DNA of 64,000 bases, taken from contig OW818686.1 of NCBI GenBank assembly GCA_942493305.1, positions 372,001-436,000 of the forward strand. Direction: 5' to 3'. The DNA is from UBA7672 sp030824255 (GTDB lineage: Bacteria; Pseudomonadota; Alphaproteobacteria; Caulobacterales; Hyphomonadaceae). Below the pieces are notes generated by a model that did no database searches, had not been told where the DNA came from, and worked only from the letters and a program-made list of their open reading frames with translations. The position numbers and the translations under genes are program-made. Positions 9,317 to 18,373 of the stretch are shown one piece after another; the stretch's first letter is position 1; each line of letters opens with the position of its first letter.

Positions 9317-9541
9317 CTACTTCTTGTTCTTGAGCTTGCCGCGCGCATCCATCTCGGCGCCGCAGCCCTGGCAGGTATAGCCGCCCCACATTGCCTGGTT
9401 CAGCGAGTCTGGCTGGCGCGCCTTTGGCTGTTCGCGGCCGCAGCTCGGACACTTCACGGGTTTCCGTGACATCGCAAAGAACAGAAGGACAGCCGCCGTC
9501 GCGACGCCGCCCACAAGCATGGCCGCCAGTGTTGAATCCAT
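9317..9541 (-). CDS. Small membrane protein with zinc-ribbon CxxC pairs
   Basis: 74 aa: one N-terminal transmembrane segment (about residues 5-24, AAMLVGGVATAAVLLFFAM) then CPSCGREQP...YTCQGCGAEMD, two CxxC pairs 30 residues apart, as in zinc ribbons. ATG 9541 is preceded by GGGAGGG. Function unknown; the form suggests a membrane-anchored cytosolic zinc ribbon. A longer frame upstream exists but is antisense to the sulfatase promoter and unlikely. Confidence 0.8.
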   Translation of the reverse strand: MDSTLAAMLVGGVATAAVLLFFAMSRKPVKCPSCGREQPKARQPDSLNQAMWGGYTCQGCGAEMDARGKLKNKK

Positions 9542-9658
9542 GACGCCCTCCCACGGCCTGCGCAGAATGGGTTGCGCTGCGCGGTTCGTCCAGACCGCCA
9601 GTGGTGGACCTGTGGCGCTGTGGAACCTAAGCAAGGGGCAAGACAGCGGGAGGGTAGG

Positions 9659-11647
9659 ATGAAATCGGCCGCGATTGGGGTTGTGTCCGTTCTGGTGCTT
9701 TCCGCGTGTGCGGGTGCGCCGCGAGACATGGCGAGCGAGGCAAGCCACGCCCCTCTGGCGAACCCGGAGGCGCCCTCCACCTTCACGCAGCAGGTCCATT
9801 CCGGGGCGGTCGCCACCTTGCCCTTTGCTGACACGCGCGACTTCGCGTTTGCCGACCGCGGCTTTGTCGCGACCCGGAAAGACCCCGTGATCAAGACAGC
9901 CGCAGGGCAGACCGTCTGGGACCTGTCGGCGTTCGACTTCCTGAAGAAGCCGGCGCCGCCAACCGTGAACCCCAGCCTGTGGCGGCAGGGCCAGCTGATG
10001 GCCCGGCACGGACTTTATCAGGTCAGCGAAACCGTCTGGCAGGTACGCGGGTTCGACCTTGCCAACATCACCTTCGTAAAAGGCGCGACAGGCTGGATCG
10101 TGATCGACACGCTCGGCTCCAACGAGACCGCGAAAGCGGCATTCGACCTGCTAAGCGAGCATGTGGGCCAGCGCCCGATCGTGGCGGTGATCTACACGCA
10201 TTCGCACACCGACCACTTTGCGGGCACGGCCGGGATCGTGAACCTGGAAGACGTGCGCGCGGGCAAGGTCGCCGTGATTGCGCCGAAGGGTTTCCTGCAT
10301 GCGGCGGTGGGCGAGAATGTGATCGCGGGGCCGGCGATGCAGCGGCGCGCCATGTACCAGTTCGGAACTCCCCTGCCGAAAAGCGATGGCGGGCTGGTGA
10401 ACGCCGGCATCGGGCCGGGACTTTCAACGGGCACAACATCGCTGATCCCGCCAACACGCGAGATCGGGGCGACGGGCGAGACGCTGACCATCGATGGCGT
10501 GAACATGGTCTTCCAGTTCACGCCAGGCACGGAAGCGCCGGCGGAAATGAATGTGTGGTTTCCCGACTGGAAGATCGTGGACATGGCGGAGAACGCCAAC
10601 GCCACCCAGCACAACATCCTGACCCCGCGCGGCGCCGTGGTGCGCGATGCCAAGGTGTGGGCGGAAGGCCTGACACAATCACTGCGCCTGTTCGGCGAGG
10701 CGGATGTGCTGATCGCAAGCCATGGCTGGCCGCGCTTCGGCAATCCGGCGATCCGCGACTATCTGGGCAAGCATCGCGACGCCTATGCCTACCTTCACGA
10801 CCAGACCGTCCGCCTGATGAACAAGGGAATGAATGGCGACGAGATCGCAGCCACGCTGGACCTGCCTGAGGCGCTGGCGCAGGAATGGTATGACCGGCCG
10901 TATTACGGCTCGCTGAGCTTCAATTCCCGTGCGGTCTACCAGTTCTACATGGGCTGGTACGACGCCAACCCGGTGAACCTCGCGCCGATGCCGCCCGTGG
11001 AAACAGGCAAGCGCTATGTCGCCGCGATGGGCGGCGCGTCAAGCGTGAAGGCGCAGGCGCGTACAGCCTATGACGCGGGCGATTATGCGTGGGCGGCGGA
11101 ACTGTTGAACCACGCCGTGATGGCCGACGGCGCGGATGCCGAGGCGAAGGATCTTCTCGCCCGCAGCTATGACCAGCTGGGCTGGCAGGCCGAGCCTTCG
11201 ACATGGCGCAACATCTATCTCACCGGCGCGAAGGAATTGCGCGAGGGCGTAGGCGCGCCGCGCGCCAATCCGGCGTCACAGATGGCTGCGATCGCCAACC
11301 TGCCGATCGGCTCATTGATGGACCTGCTTTCCGTGCGCCTCGATGCGGCGAAGGCGCAGGGACAGAGCGCGAAGCTGGCCTTTGTGCTGACCGACACGGG
11401 CGAGAAGACGTTTGTCACCATCAACAATGGCGTGCTGGTGCACGAGGAGATCGCAGCGCCCGAGTCGGTCGACGCGACGCTGACGCTGACCCGTGCGGAT
11501 TTCCTCGGCGGCATTTTCGGCGGCCAGCCCCTGCCCCCGAAGATCGCCAGCGGTGCTGTGAAGCTGGAGGGCAATCCGCAAGCCCTGCTGAAGCTGTCGC
11601 AATGGATGGACCCGCCCGGCGCGCCTTTCCCGATCGTTACGCGGTAG
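9659..11647 (+). CDS. Lipoprotein alkyl/aryl-sulfatase of the SdsA/BDS1 metallo-beta-lactamase family
   Basis: 662 aa. MKSAAIGVVSVLVLSACAG is a lipoprotein signal with the lipobox LSAC, so the enzyme is probably anchored in the cell envelope. The metallo-beta-lactamase domain carries THSHTDHFAG (around residue 180) and MNVWFPDWKIVDMAEN typical of SDS hydrolases; a helical dimerisation domain follows, and the last 130 residues form the SCP2-like C-terminal domain (FVLTDTGEKTFVTINNGVL). The family hydrolyses long-chain alkyl sulfates such as SDS. ATG 9659 follows a strong GGGAGGGTAGG site; an in-frame start at 9572 would destroy the signal peptide. Confidence 0.92.
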   Translation: MKSAAIGVVSVLVLSACAGAPRDMASEASHAPLANPEAPSTFTQQVHSGAVATLPFADTRDFAFADRGFVATRKDPVIKTAAGQTVWDLSAFDFLKKPAPPTVNPSLWRQGQLMARHGLYQVSETVWQVRGFDLANITFVKGATGWIVIDTLGSNETAKAAFDLLSEHVGQRPIVAVIYTHSHTDHFAGTAGIVNLEDVRAGKVAVIAPKGFLHAAVGENVIAGPAMQRRAMYQFGTPLPKSDGGLVNAGIGPGLSTGTTSLIPPTREIGATGETLTIDGVNMVFQFTPGTEAPAEMNVWFPDWKIVDMAENANATQHNILTPRGAVVRDAKVWAEGLTQSLRLFGEADVLIASHGWPRFGNPAIRDYLGKHRDAYAYLHDQTVRLMNKGMNGDEIAATLDLPEALAQEWYDRPYYGSLSFNSRAVYQFYMGWYDANPVNLAPMPPVETGKRYVAAMGGASSVKAQARTAYDAGDYAWAAELLNHAVMADGADAEAKDLLARSYDQLGWQAEPSTWRNIYLTGAKELREGVGAPRANPASQMAAIANLPIGSLMDLLSVRLDAAKAQGQSAKLAFVLTDTGEKTFVTINNGVLVHEEIAAPESVDATLTLTRADFLGGIFGGQPLPPKIASGAVKLEGNPQALLKLSQWMDPPGAPFPIVTR

Positions 11648-11709
11648 GCGCAAAACAAACCGGCGGCCCTGTCCGTCTTGCGGGACATGTGGCCGCCGAG
11701 TGTGAGAAG

Positions 11710-11731
11710 GCCGGTTCTGGCGCCGGCTTTT
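11710..11731 (+). terminator. Rho-independent terminator after the sulfatase
   Basis: GCCGG and CCGGC close an eight-base loop followed by TTTT. It is preceded at 11661-11698 by a larger hairpin with arms CGGCGGCC/GGCCGCCG and inner pair GTCC/GGAC, without a T-run. Together they end transcription from the sulfatase before the convergent gene. Confidence 0.6.
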
Positions 11732-11739
11732 CGGGGAGG

Positions 11740-12048
11740 TCAGTCGGTCGTTTCGAAGGTCGATATACGCGGCGGTGCCGAGACGAAGGGTCGAAGCTTC
11801 TCGCTGAGGCCCTGCGCATTCCACCACGCAAAGAACGCTTCCTGCTGTTCGGCGGTGTCCCACCGTTCGATGTAGGCGACGACGTCGGGACGCTTGGGAT
11901 CGACCAGCACATAGAAGCCGCGATTGCCTTCACGCGCACGCACCGTTTCGACCTGCTCGGTAGAGACCGCGATGAAGTCGTCGCGCTTTTCGGGAATGAC
12001 CGTGAACTCGATCACCATCACAAGAACGCCTGCCGCCAGATCGATCAT
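11740..12048 (-). CDS. Antibiotic-biosynthesis-monooxygenase (ABM) domain protein
   Basis: 102 aa, a dimeric alpha/beta ferredoxin-like barrel protein: VMVIEFTVIPEKRDDFIAVSTEQVETVRAREGN, then VAYIERWDTAEQQEAFF. YgiN/ABM proteins act as quinol or polyketide monooxygenases or have no known activity. Start ATG 12048 has AAGGGG ten bases upstream; ATG 12018 is an alternative. It is transcribed divergently from the WYL regulator, with a palindrome between, so it is the probable regulated target. Confidence 0.83.
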   Translation of the reverse strand: MIDLAAGVLVMVIEFTVIPEKRDDFIAVSTEQVETVRAREGNRGFYVLVDPKRPDVVAYIERWDTAEQQEAFFAWWNAQGLSEKLRPFVSAPPRISTFETTD

Positions 12049-12100
12049 TCCAGTCGCCCCTTGCTCGCCCAAGCCTGATGACACATACCTGCCAGATCGC

Positions 12101-12122
12101 TGCTGACAGCATAATGTCAGCA
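12101..12122. promoter_or_regulatory. Perfect inverted repeat, probable WYL-regulator operator
   Basis: TGCTGACA, six bases (GCATAA), then TGTCAGCA: eight-base arms without mismatch, 19 bases before the regulator start and 52 before the divergent ABM gene. TGACA-N6-TGTCA is the kind of site bound by YafY/DeoR-type WYL proteins, so autoregulation plus control of the ABM gene is the natural reading. Confidence 0.65.
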
Positions 12123-12141
12123 TGGAAACAGGGGCTGGAAA

Positions 12142-12882
12142 ATGCGGAAGGCAGACCGTCTTTTCGAGATCATCCAGATCCTGCGCCGGTCGAAGAAGCC
12201 GATCACGGCGGACCAGATGGCGGCGGAGCTGGAGACATCGAAACGCTCCGTCTATCGCGACATTGCAGCCCTGCTGGCGCAGCGCGTGCCGATCCGCGGC
12301 GAGGCGGGCATCGGCTATGTGCTCGACAAGGGCCTCGACATGCCGCCGCTGATGCTGACGACAGACGAGATCGAGGCGGCGGTGCTGGGCGCGCAATGGG
12401 TGATCAATCGCGGCGATCCGCAACTGTCGAAAGCCGCGCAGGATTTGCTGGCGAAGATAGAGGCCAGCATTCCCGAACGCCTGCGCCCCTACATCGACGA
12501 CCCCGCGCATCGCGTCGTGCCGGCGTGGGAACGCGCGAAGGATGCGATTGATCTTGGGATGGTGCGCAGCGCAATCAACGGCTCACGCAAGATGCAGCTT
12601 GAATATCGCGACGTGGAAGGCCGCGCGACCAGGCGCATCATCTGGCCGATCATCCTGGGCTATTACGAAACGACGCGCATCATCTGCGCCTGGTGCGAAA
12701 CGCGGAAGGATTTCCGGTCATTCCGGTCTGACCGCGTGGTGGATGCGATCGTCCTTGATGAGCGCTTCCCGGAGCGCCCCTCCGCACTGCGCGTGAAATG
12801 GCGCAAGGCTATGGAGGCTGAGTGGAAGCGCCACAAGGCCGAGATGGAGAAACAGAAGGCGGCGACCGCGCAAGACGCGTGA
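12142..12882 (+). CDS. HTH and WYL domain transcriptional regulator (YafY family)
   Basis: 246 aa. Residues 1-60 are a winged helix (MRKADRLFEIIQILRR, ITADQMAAELETSKRSVYRDIAALLAQRVPIRGEAGIGY); residues 140-225 are a WYL domain (LEYRDVEGRATRRIIWPIILGYYETTRIICAWCETRKDFRSFRSDRV). The WYL domain is thought to sense a ligand. The end is a charged helix with several Lys and Glu residues. Divergent from the ABM gene over the palindrome at 12101-12122. Confidence 0.9.
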   Translation: MRKADRLFEIIQILRRSKKPITADQMAAELETSKRSVYRDIAALLAQRVPIRGEAGIGYVLDKGLDMPPLMLTTDEIEAAVLGAQWVINRGDPQLSKAAQDLLAKIEASIPERLRPYIDDPAHRVVPAWERAKDAIDLGMVRSAINGSRKMQLEYRDVEGRATRRIIWPIILGYYETTRIICAWCETRKDFRSFRSDRVVDAIVLDERFPERPSALRVKWRKAMEAEWKRHKAEMEKQKAATAQDA

Positions 12883-12916
12883 CGCCGCCCTCGCCTCCAG
12901 ATGTTTCGATCGACCC

Positions 12917-12956
12917 GGGACAATAAAAGGCGCCGACCTCGGGAAGAGGTCGGCGC
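12917..12956 (-). terminator. Rho-independent terminator of the TonB receptor gene
   Basis: An 11-base perfect stem (12930-12940 with 12946-12956) around the loop GGGAA. Read on the minus strand it is followed at once by CTTTTATTG, the T-run of a terminator for the receptor gene that ends at 12999. It may also stop the regulator on the plus strand. Confidence 0.8.
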
Positions 12957-12998
12957 AAGGCGCCAATCGCGGGAGCACCGCCATTGGAAGGTGGTTGA

Positions 12999-15900
12999 CT
13001 AGAACCGCAGCTGCAGTTCTGCGCCAATGGTACGCGGCGGACGAAGTGTTTCGCCCGTCGTATAGCAGGACGCACGCGGCTGCTGGCCGAAGCCGGGAGA
13101 CGTCGTCGGCGTCGAGAAGCACTCCGTCGGGGAGACCTGACGGTAGGTGCCTTCACGCAGACCCGCGCCACGGCTGTCGTAGGCGATCTCGTCGAACATG
13201 TTCCGCACGTAGCCGATCAGCGTGAGATTGCCATCTGCGCTGGTCCAGCTGACGCGGCCATCGGTCTGATCCCACGACGGGACTTTCGTGTAGCTCCGGT
13301 TGAAGATGGAGCTGAACGAGATGTCCTGCCAGAAGTAGCTGAGCGAGGCGTCGATCGTCGAACCGTCCTCGAAGTCCCAAGTATACGTGCCGTTGAGCGC
13401 GATCTTGTTCTTCGGGCTGAAGGGCAGGATGTTGCCGTTCAGGTTCTGGCCCTGCACGCCAAGGCAGTTTGCCGTGCCCGTTGCCGGGACAGGCGCTGTA
13501 CCATTGGCCGGCGGTTGCTGCGGGCACACGGTGCCGGGAGCGACAGCTGCGCGCGGTCCGAGCGGCTGGGCAGCCGGATCGAAGCCGAACGGATCGAGCG
13601 AGTGCACCAGTGCGGGTGAGTCACCGATCTCCGGGTTTGTGTATCCGTAGTTCAGGATGAAGCGCAGGTTGTCAGTCGGATACCACATCGTCTCCAGCTC
13701 GAAGCCGGTGGTTTCGACTTGCGGCAGGTTGACGTAGGCTGCGTAAGGCGCAGGACGCACCTGCCCCGCACCCGGATCATCCGGCACGATCGTGTTCGAG
13801 ACCTGGTACCCTTTGTAATCGTAGTAAAACAGCGTCGCGTTCGTGGTGATGTCCCAGTCGGTCCACTCACGCTTGAAGCCAAGCTCGTAGGCGTCAACAA
13901 GCTCTTTGTCCGTGTACGGCGTAACGACCAGCGTGCAGTTGACAGCCGCGCAGCCGAGGCCGCCCGGTTTGTAGCCGCGGTTGTACTTGCCGTAGATCAG
14001 CGTGTCGTCATCCGGCGTCCAGTCAACACCGAGCACGCCGGTCACTTCCTCGAACGTCGAATAGAGGTCGCGATAGGCGTTGCCCGTGACGGCATCGTAG
14101 TAGATCCCGTACCGGCTCTTGTCGTTGGCGTTTCCACCCGGGCAGTTCGCCGCGAGCGAGTTGGCCGTCGTGATGTTGACGTTGACCACACCCTGCCCCG
14201 CGAAGCCGCAAGGGTTCGTGGCGCTGATGGTCGACGGGTCAGGACCGCCAAGCGTGCGCGTGGCGTCCAGACGGGTCGGGATGGCGTTGGCCAGGATCGC
14301 GCCAGCCACAGCCGCATTGCCGCCGACAAGAGACGTGTAGCCCGGCAGGCCGCCGGCCTCGAGAAGGCCCTCGAGGATGTAGTGGTTGATCACGCGCGCA
14401 TATTCGCGGCCATCCAGGATATCCTTGGACGAACGAATGCCCGCCGTGACTTTCCAGTCGTCGTTCAACTGGTAGTCGCCTTGCAGGAATATGCCGTAGG
14501 CGTTGTTAACCGCCTGGTTGTTGGTGTGGTACATCAGCGACGCGCCTTCGATCGGCGAACCGGACCACGAGTTGCGGCCCATCGCCGTCGGAAGATCCGG
14601 CAGCGCAGCCGGTGGCGGTGCGCCAAGGAGCGGGCCGCCAGCAGCCATCCAGTTCTGCGTCGACGTGAAGTCACGGATCGCGCCGCCCGGATTGTTCAGA
14701 TCGCTGACGTAGACCAGCTGGTTGTAGTTTTCCTGGTAGTGATAAATGCCGCCGACAAGCTGCAGCGGGCCTTCCCAGGTCGAGATGAAGTTGATCTCGT
14801 TCGAGAACCAGCCACGATTTTCCGTGTAGTCAGACACCCGCTCCGACGACACCCGACGACCGACGAAAGTCGGCGAGATGCAGGAGGTCGGCGTGTTGCA
14901 CACGAAGGAGTTGACGGCCGTACCGTCCTGATCCTGCTGCAGGTTGTAATTGTAGTGCACGTAGCCGCCGAGATATTTGATATCGAATGTATCGGCGTGC
15001 CAGACGGCCTCGAGCGCGAGTTCCGATGTCGGAGCCAGGCGCGCAAAGTTGCTGAAGCTGGTGTTGAAGCCGTTGCGATCGGTCAGCGACGGGTTGGTGA
15101 TCTGAGAGCCGGTCTGGTCGCGCGCCGGATCTGACAAGCCGAACCAGCCGTTGGGACCAAGGTCCGCCGTCGAGTTGAAGTACCGTGTGTTGTAGGGGTA
15201 GGGGTCATCGACGCCCGTACGTGCGCCAGGAGCGCCGTAGCGGACATCCCAGCCAAGCCGGCCGGCGCGAATCCACACATCGAGGTTTTCGCCGATGTCG
15301 AATTCAAGCTGACCCTCGACATACGTATCGTCGCGACGGCTGCCTTCGGTGGTCAGTCCCGAGTAGTTGGTCAGGAAGCCTTCGTTCTGGGCCGAGCGGG
15401 AGTAGCCGAGGCGATAACGCATCCAGTCCGTGATCGGCCCTGCAACCGTGCCCTGAACCGCGAGCGTGCCGTAGTCGCCCGCCTGCATGTTGAACTGGCC
15501 TTCGAACTCTTCCGTCGGGCGCTTGGTGATGAGGTTGAGCGCGCCGCCGATCGAGTCGCGGCCGTACAGCGTTCCCTGCGGACCGCGCACGACTTCGACG
15601 CGTTCGACGAAGATGGGTTCACGGCCTGCCGGAATGGCGGACGAGAAGTACACGCCATCGACATAGTTCGAGATGCCCGAACGGATGCCGAAGTTGTTCG
15701 ACGTACGCGTCACGCCGCGCATGCCAAGTCGGTCGTTCGAGGTCGAATAGCTCAGACCCGGTGCGAAGTTGGTGTAGTCCTGCACCGTGGTCAGGCCGAT
15801 CTCGTCGCGCAATTCGCTGGTCATGGCTGTGACGGCCACGGCGATGTCCTGCACGGTTTCTTCCCGCTTGAAGGCCGTGACGACCACGACGTCGCGGCTG

Positions 15901-16034
15901 CGGCCAGACGGCTGGTCATCGTCGCCCGACTGGGGCTGAGATTGCGGTCCGGTGTCGGTCCCCTGCGCCATGGCTGGCATGGCCAGTCCAAGAGCAAGCA
16001 GGCTCACAAGTGAAATACGATTAAGCTGCGCCAT
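12999..16034 (-). CDS. TonB-dependent outer membrane receptor
   Basis: 1011 aa. Signal peptide residues 1-23 (MAQLNRISLVSLLALGLAMPAMAQ); the plug domain starts with VVVVTAFKREETVQDIAVAVTAMTS and contains VERVEVVRGPQGTLYGRDSIGGALNLITKRP; the remainder is a 22-strand-type beta-barrel ending in the aromatic C-terminus LQLRF. Eight Cys residues in the barrel are unusual. Receptors of this length in this group import large or complex nutrients; no transport partner is adjacent, so the substrate cannot be named. The start has AGGGAGGA upstream. Confidence 0.93.
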   Translation of the reverse strand: MAQLNRISLVSLLALGLAMPAMAQGTDTGPQSQPQSGDDDQPSGRSRDVVVVTAFKREETVQDIAVAVTAMTSELRDEIGLTTVQDYTNFAPGLSYSTSNDRLGMRGVTRTSNNFGIRSGISNYVDGVYFSSAIPAGREPIFVERVEVVRGPQGTLYGRDSIGGALNLITKRPTEEFEGQFNMQAGDYGTLAVQGTVAGPITDWMRYRLGYSRSAQNEGFLTNYSGLTTEGSRRDDTYVEGQLEFDIGENLDVWIRAGRLGWDVRYGAPGARTGVDDPYPYNTRYFNSTADLGPNGWFGLSDPARDQTGSQITNPSLTDRNGFNTSFSNFARLAPTSELALEAVWHADTFDIKYLGGYVHYNYNLQQDQDGTAVNSFVCNTPTSCISPTFVGRRVSSERVSDYTENRGWFSNEINFISTWEGPLQLVGGIYHYQENYNQLVYVSDLNNPGGAIRDFTSTQNWMAAGGPLLGAPPPAALPDLPTAMGRNSWSGSPIEGASLMYHTNNQAVNNAYGIFLQGDYQLNDDWKVTAGIRSSKDILDGREYARVINHYILEGLLEAGGLPGYTSLVGGNAAVAGAILANAIPTRLDATRTLGGPDPSTISATNPCGFAGQGVVNVNITTANSLAANCPGGNANDKSRYGIYYDAVTGNAYRDLYSTFEEVTGVLGVDWTPDDDTLIYGKYNRGYKPGGLGCAAVNCTLVVTPYTDKELVDAYELGFKREWTDWDITTNATLFYYDYKGYQVSNTIVPDDPGAGQVRPAPYAAYVNLPQVETTGFELETMWYPTDNLRFILNYGYTNPEIGDSPALVHSLDPFGFDPAAQPLGPRAAVAPGTVCPQQPPANGTAPVPATGTANCLGVQGQNLNGNILPFSPKNKIALNGTYTWDFEDGSTIDASLSYFWQDISFSSIFNRSYTKVPSWDQTDGRVSWTSADGNLTLIGYVRNMFDEIAYDSRGAGLREGTYRQVSPTECFSTPTTSPGFGQQPRASCYTTGETLRPPRTIGAELQLRF

Positions 16035-16483
16035 CCGACGCGTCCTCCCTGGCAGCGATCCTCCCGAGGCGTCCTGTGTCTATGTGTGACGCCTGCGCTC
16101 GCCGAAATCCCTCACGGCTCGCACATCTGTGATCCTGAGAGTTGGGGACCGCGCGTCAACGGCGCCGCAAGGGAACCGGCTCGTAGCGTCAGATGCAGGG
16201 TATGTGGGCGTCAGTGTGCGGCGCATCATTGCGTGACGCGAACGGCATCCCGCTAGGGCATAGATCACGGATCAGTGATTTCGCGTTACGAACGTTAGGG
16301 AAGCATTCCGTGCGCGTTAATAGCCCGGAGCCTGAAGGATTTATCGCACCTACGGCATTTATCGCGCTGCAGCGTGCAGCTGATCTGCATCACATGAAAA
16401 TATTTTTGCTTCCGCCGACGTAAGAGGCCCGTCAGCGGCAAGAACCTGCTCCACCGCCAGCTTTCAGAAGCGCGGTACGCGAC
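16035..16483. other. Intergenic region, receptor promoter side
   Basis: About 450 bases without a convincing gene. It holds a direct repeat ATTTATCGC at 16339-16347 and 16357-16365, a short hairpin GCTGCA-GCG-TGCAGC at 16366-16380, and a weak 8-bp stem at 16412-16438 that could end the minus-strand... side of the region nearest the TPR gene. No riboswitch or RNA gene was recognised. Confidence 0.5.
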
Positions 16484-18229
16484 TCAGATGGCCTCGACGG
16501 TGATGGTGTTGAAGTCGCCCCGCCACAGTGCTTTTGCGCGGGCGAGCGTAGCCTCCCCTTCCGTCACGGCGCCGCGGCCGAGCTGGGCCTTGCCGAGCAC
16601 CCAGAGCGCGAGCGGATCGTGTTTCCATGCTTTCAGCGACACCCCCGCCTCCTCCTCCGCCCTGGCAAAGTCCCCCCCCTTCAGGTGGGCGGCGGCGAGG
16701 GAGCGGCGGAGGGGGAACCACCAGGTGGGGGGGTCCATCCACGTCCCGAACGCGTCTTCCTGCAGCTTGGCGCCGGCGGCGAACCGACCGACAGCGGCGC
16801 GGGTGTTGCCCTCGGCCATGGCGAGGCGGCCTTCGAGCACGGCGAGCGCGATCTTGTACTCGGCCTCGTCGCCCGCAAGCTTGCGCAGCGTGCGGATCTC
16901 GACGCGCGCGCCAGCGGCGTCGCCCTTCTGCAGCAGCGCCTCGCCGCGCCCATAGGCGTGGTAGACACCGAACTCGGCCTTGTCGCGCTCGCCCGGCGCG
17001 AGTGTGAGCGCGAGCATCCGATCGGGCGCATAGCGCGCGAGAGCGACATAGGTGCGCGGTGTGGGATCGAAGCGCTGCTTCTCGCCGGCATCCGGATACG
17101 CCTTCCTCGCGTGGTCGGCATAGCGCAGCGCGAGTTCGCCATCGCCGGACATCATCGCGCCCGCAAGGCCGAAGGCGAGGTTGTGCGAGTAGTACATTGG
17201 CAGGCGGAAGTCATTGAACATGGGCGGGCGCGCATCGCCGCCCTCCCCCATCCAGGACACATCAGCGGCGATGGCCTGCGCGTTGACGACGGCGGCTTCC
17301 TGATAGAGGCCGGCGCGGAAAAATGTGTGCGCCGGCATGTGCACAAGGTGGCTGGCGTTCGGCGCGAGGGCGCCGAGGCGCCTGGCATAGGGCAGCGCAT
17401 CTTCGGCGCGCTCATCGAATTCGGTGGCGTGAATGTAGTAATGGATCGCGCCGGTGTCGTCCGGATGCTCCTTCAGCACTTTCTCCAGCAGCACGAGCGC
17501 CTCCTTCAGCGGCTCACGCTTCTCTTCGCTCGAGGCCATCATCAGGCTGTGCGCGGCAAGAACGGTCAGCTCCGGATGCTGGGGATAGTCGGCGGCAATG
17601 GCGGCAAGCGCCTTTGCGAAATCCGGTTCAGTATCTTCCTTCTCGGAGTCCGCAGCGCCTTCGCCGGTCTTGCTTGCGGCCTTGGTCTCCGCCGTTTCGG
17701 CTTTCGGCGCAGGCTCGGCGTAGCGGGCGACCATCGCGTCGGCGAGCCGGCTGGCCAGCGCGTCGCCGGGCTTGGCAAGCGACTTGGCGCGTTCGGCGGC
17801 GGCAAGCGCGAGCTTACGTTCATCGTCCTTGATGCCGTAGTTGAGCGTCGGCCCGAGCGCCCAGGCCTCGCCCCACGAACACATCGAGCATGCAGGATCG
17901 AGCTCGACCGACCGCTTCATCGCGGCCTTCACGTCCTGATGGTAGAAGGCGTGGCTGAGGGCGAGACCGTAGTTGAACCATTGCTGGGCTTCGGCAGTGT
18001 CGGTGTCGACCTTGAAGCCGCCCGTGCCCATGCCGGCGGCAAGCTTCAGGTCCGGCGCGACCGTGCGTTCGCTGATCGCGTCAGCCGAGCACAGGGCGTT
18101 GAGACCCAGCAGGCTGTCGGCCGTGACTTCGTTCAGGCTGGACAGGCTCATGATCGGAGGGGTGACCGCTGAGCCCGTAGCACAGGCCGCGAGCGCCGTG
18201 ATGGCGACGAGAGCGAAGCGATGACGCAT
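16484..18229 (-). CDS. TPR-repeat lipoprotein
   Basis: 581 aa. MRHRFALVAITALAACATG is a lipoprotein signal with the lipobox LAAC; start 18229 follows GGGAGAT. The rest is a helical solenoid with repeated tetratricopeptide-like units (AQQWFNYGLALSHAFYHQDVKAAMKRSVELDPACSMCSWGEAWALG; DALPYARRLGALAPNASHLVHMPAHTFFRAGLYQEAAVVNAQAI). An Ala/Glu/Lys-rich insertion (about residues 175-205) breaks the array. TPR lipoproteins of this size are scaffold-like; a role cannot be assigned. Conserved HMPAHTFFR resembles the motif of a widespread family of TPR proteins of unknown role. Confidence 0.85.
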   Translation of the reverse strand: MRHRFALVAITALAACATGSAVTPPIMSLSSLNEVTADSLLGLNALCSADAISERTVAPDLKLAAGMGTGGFKVDTDTAEAQQWFNYGLALSHAFYHQDVKAAMKRSVELDPACSMCSWGEAWALGPTLNYGIKDDERKLALAAAERAKSLAKPGDALASRLADAMVARYAEPAPKAETAETKAASKTGEGAADSEKEDTEPDFAKALAAIAADYPQHPELTVLAAHSLMMASSEEKREPLKEALVLLEKVLKEHPDDTGAIHYYIHATEFDERAEDALPYARRLGALAPNASHLVHMPAHTFFRAGLYQEAAVVNAQAIAADVSWMGEGGDARPPMFNDFRLPMYYSHNLAFGLAGAMMSGDGELALRYADHARKAYPDAGEKQRFDPTPRTYVALARYAPDRMLALTLAPGERDKAEFGVYHAYGRGEALLQKGDAAGARVEIRTLRKLAGDEAEYKIALAVLEGRLAMAEGNTRAAVGRFAAGAKLQEDAFGTWMDPPTWWFPLRRSLAAAHLKGGDFARAEEEAGVSLKAWKHDPLALWVLGKAQLGRGAVTEGEATLARAKALWRGDFNTITVEAI

Positions 18230-18373
18230 GGAGATCTCCCCTGATCGCGGCAAGTTTAGACTGCGTGGCGCGCTGGGGAAAGCAGGGATGTGGCATCCGG
18301 GGCGTCAGGTGGGAACGAGGCATGCGGAGACGCCCCCAGAAGCAGGGCTGCTGAGGCGTTGGGCGGTGGGGTG

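Noticed and set aside
13719..15134. A 471-codon plus-strand frame inside the TonB receptor gene
   Set aside because: The receptor has signal peptide, plug and barrel in the other strand; the frame is a shadow, rich in Arg and Val.
16080..16268. A 62-codon minus-strand frame upstream of the TonB receptor
   Set aside because: No ribosome site, Arg-rich, overlaps the region that must hold the receptor promoter.
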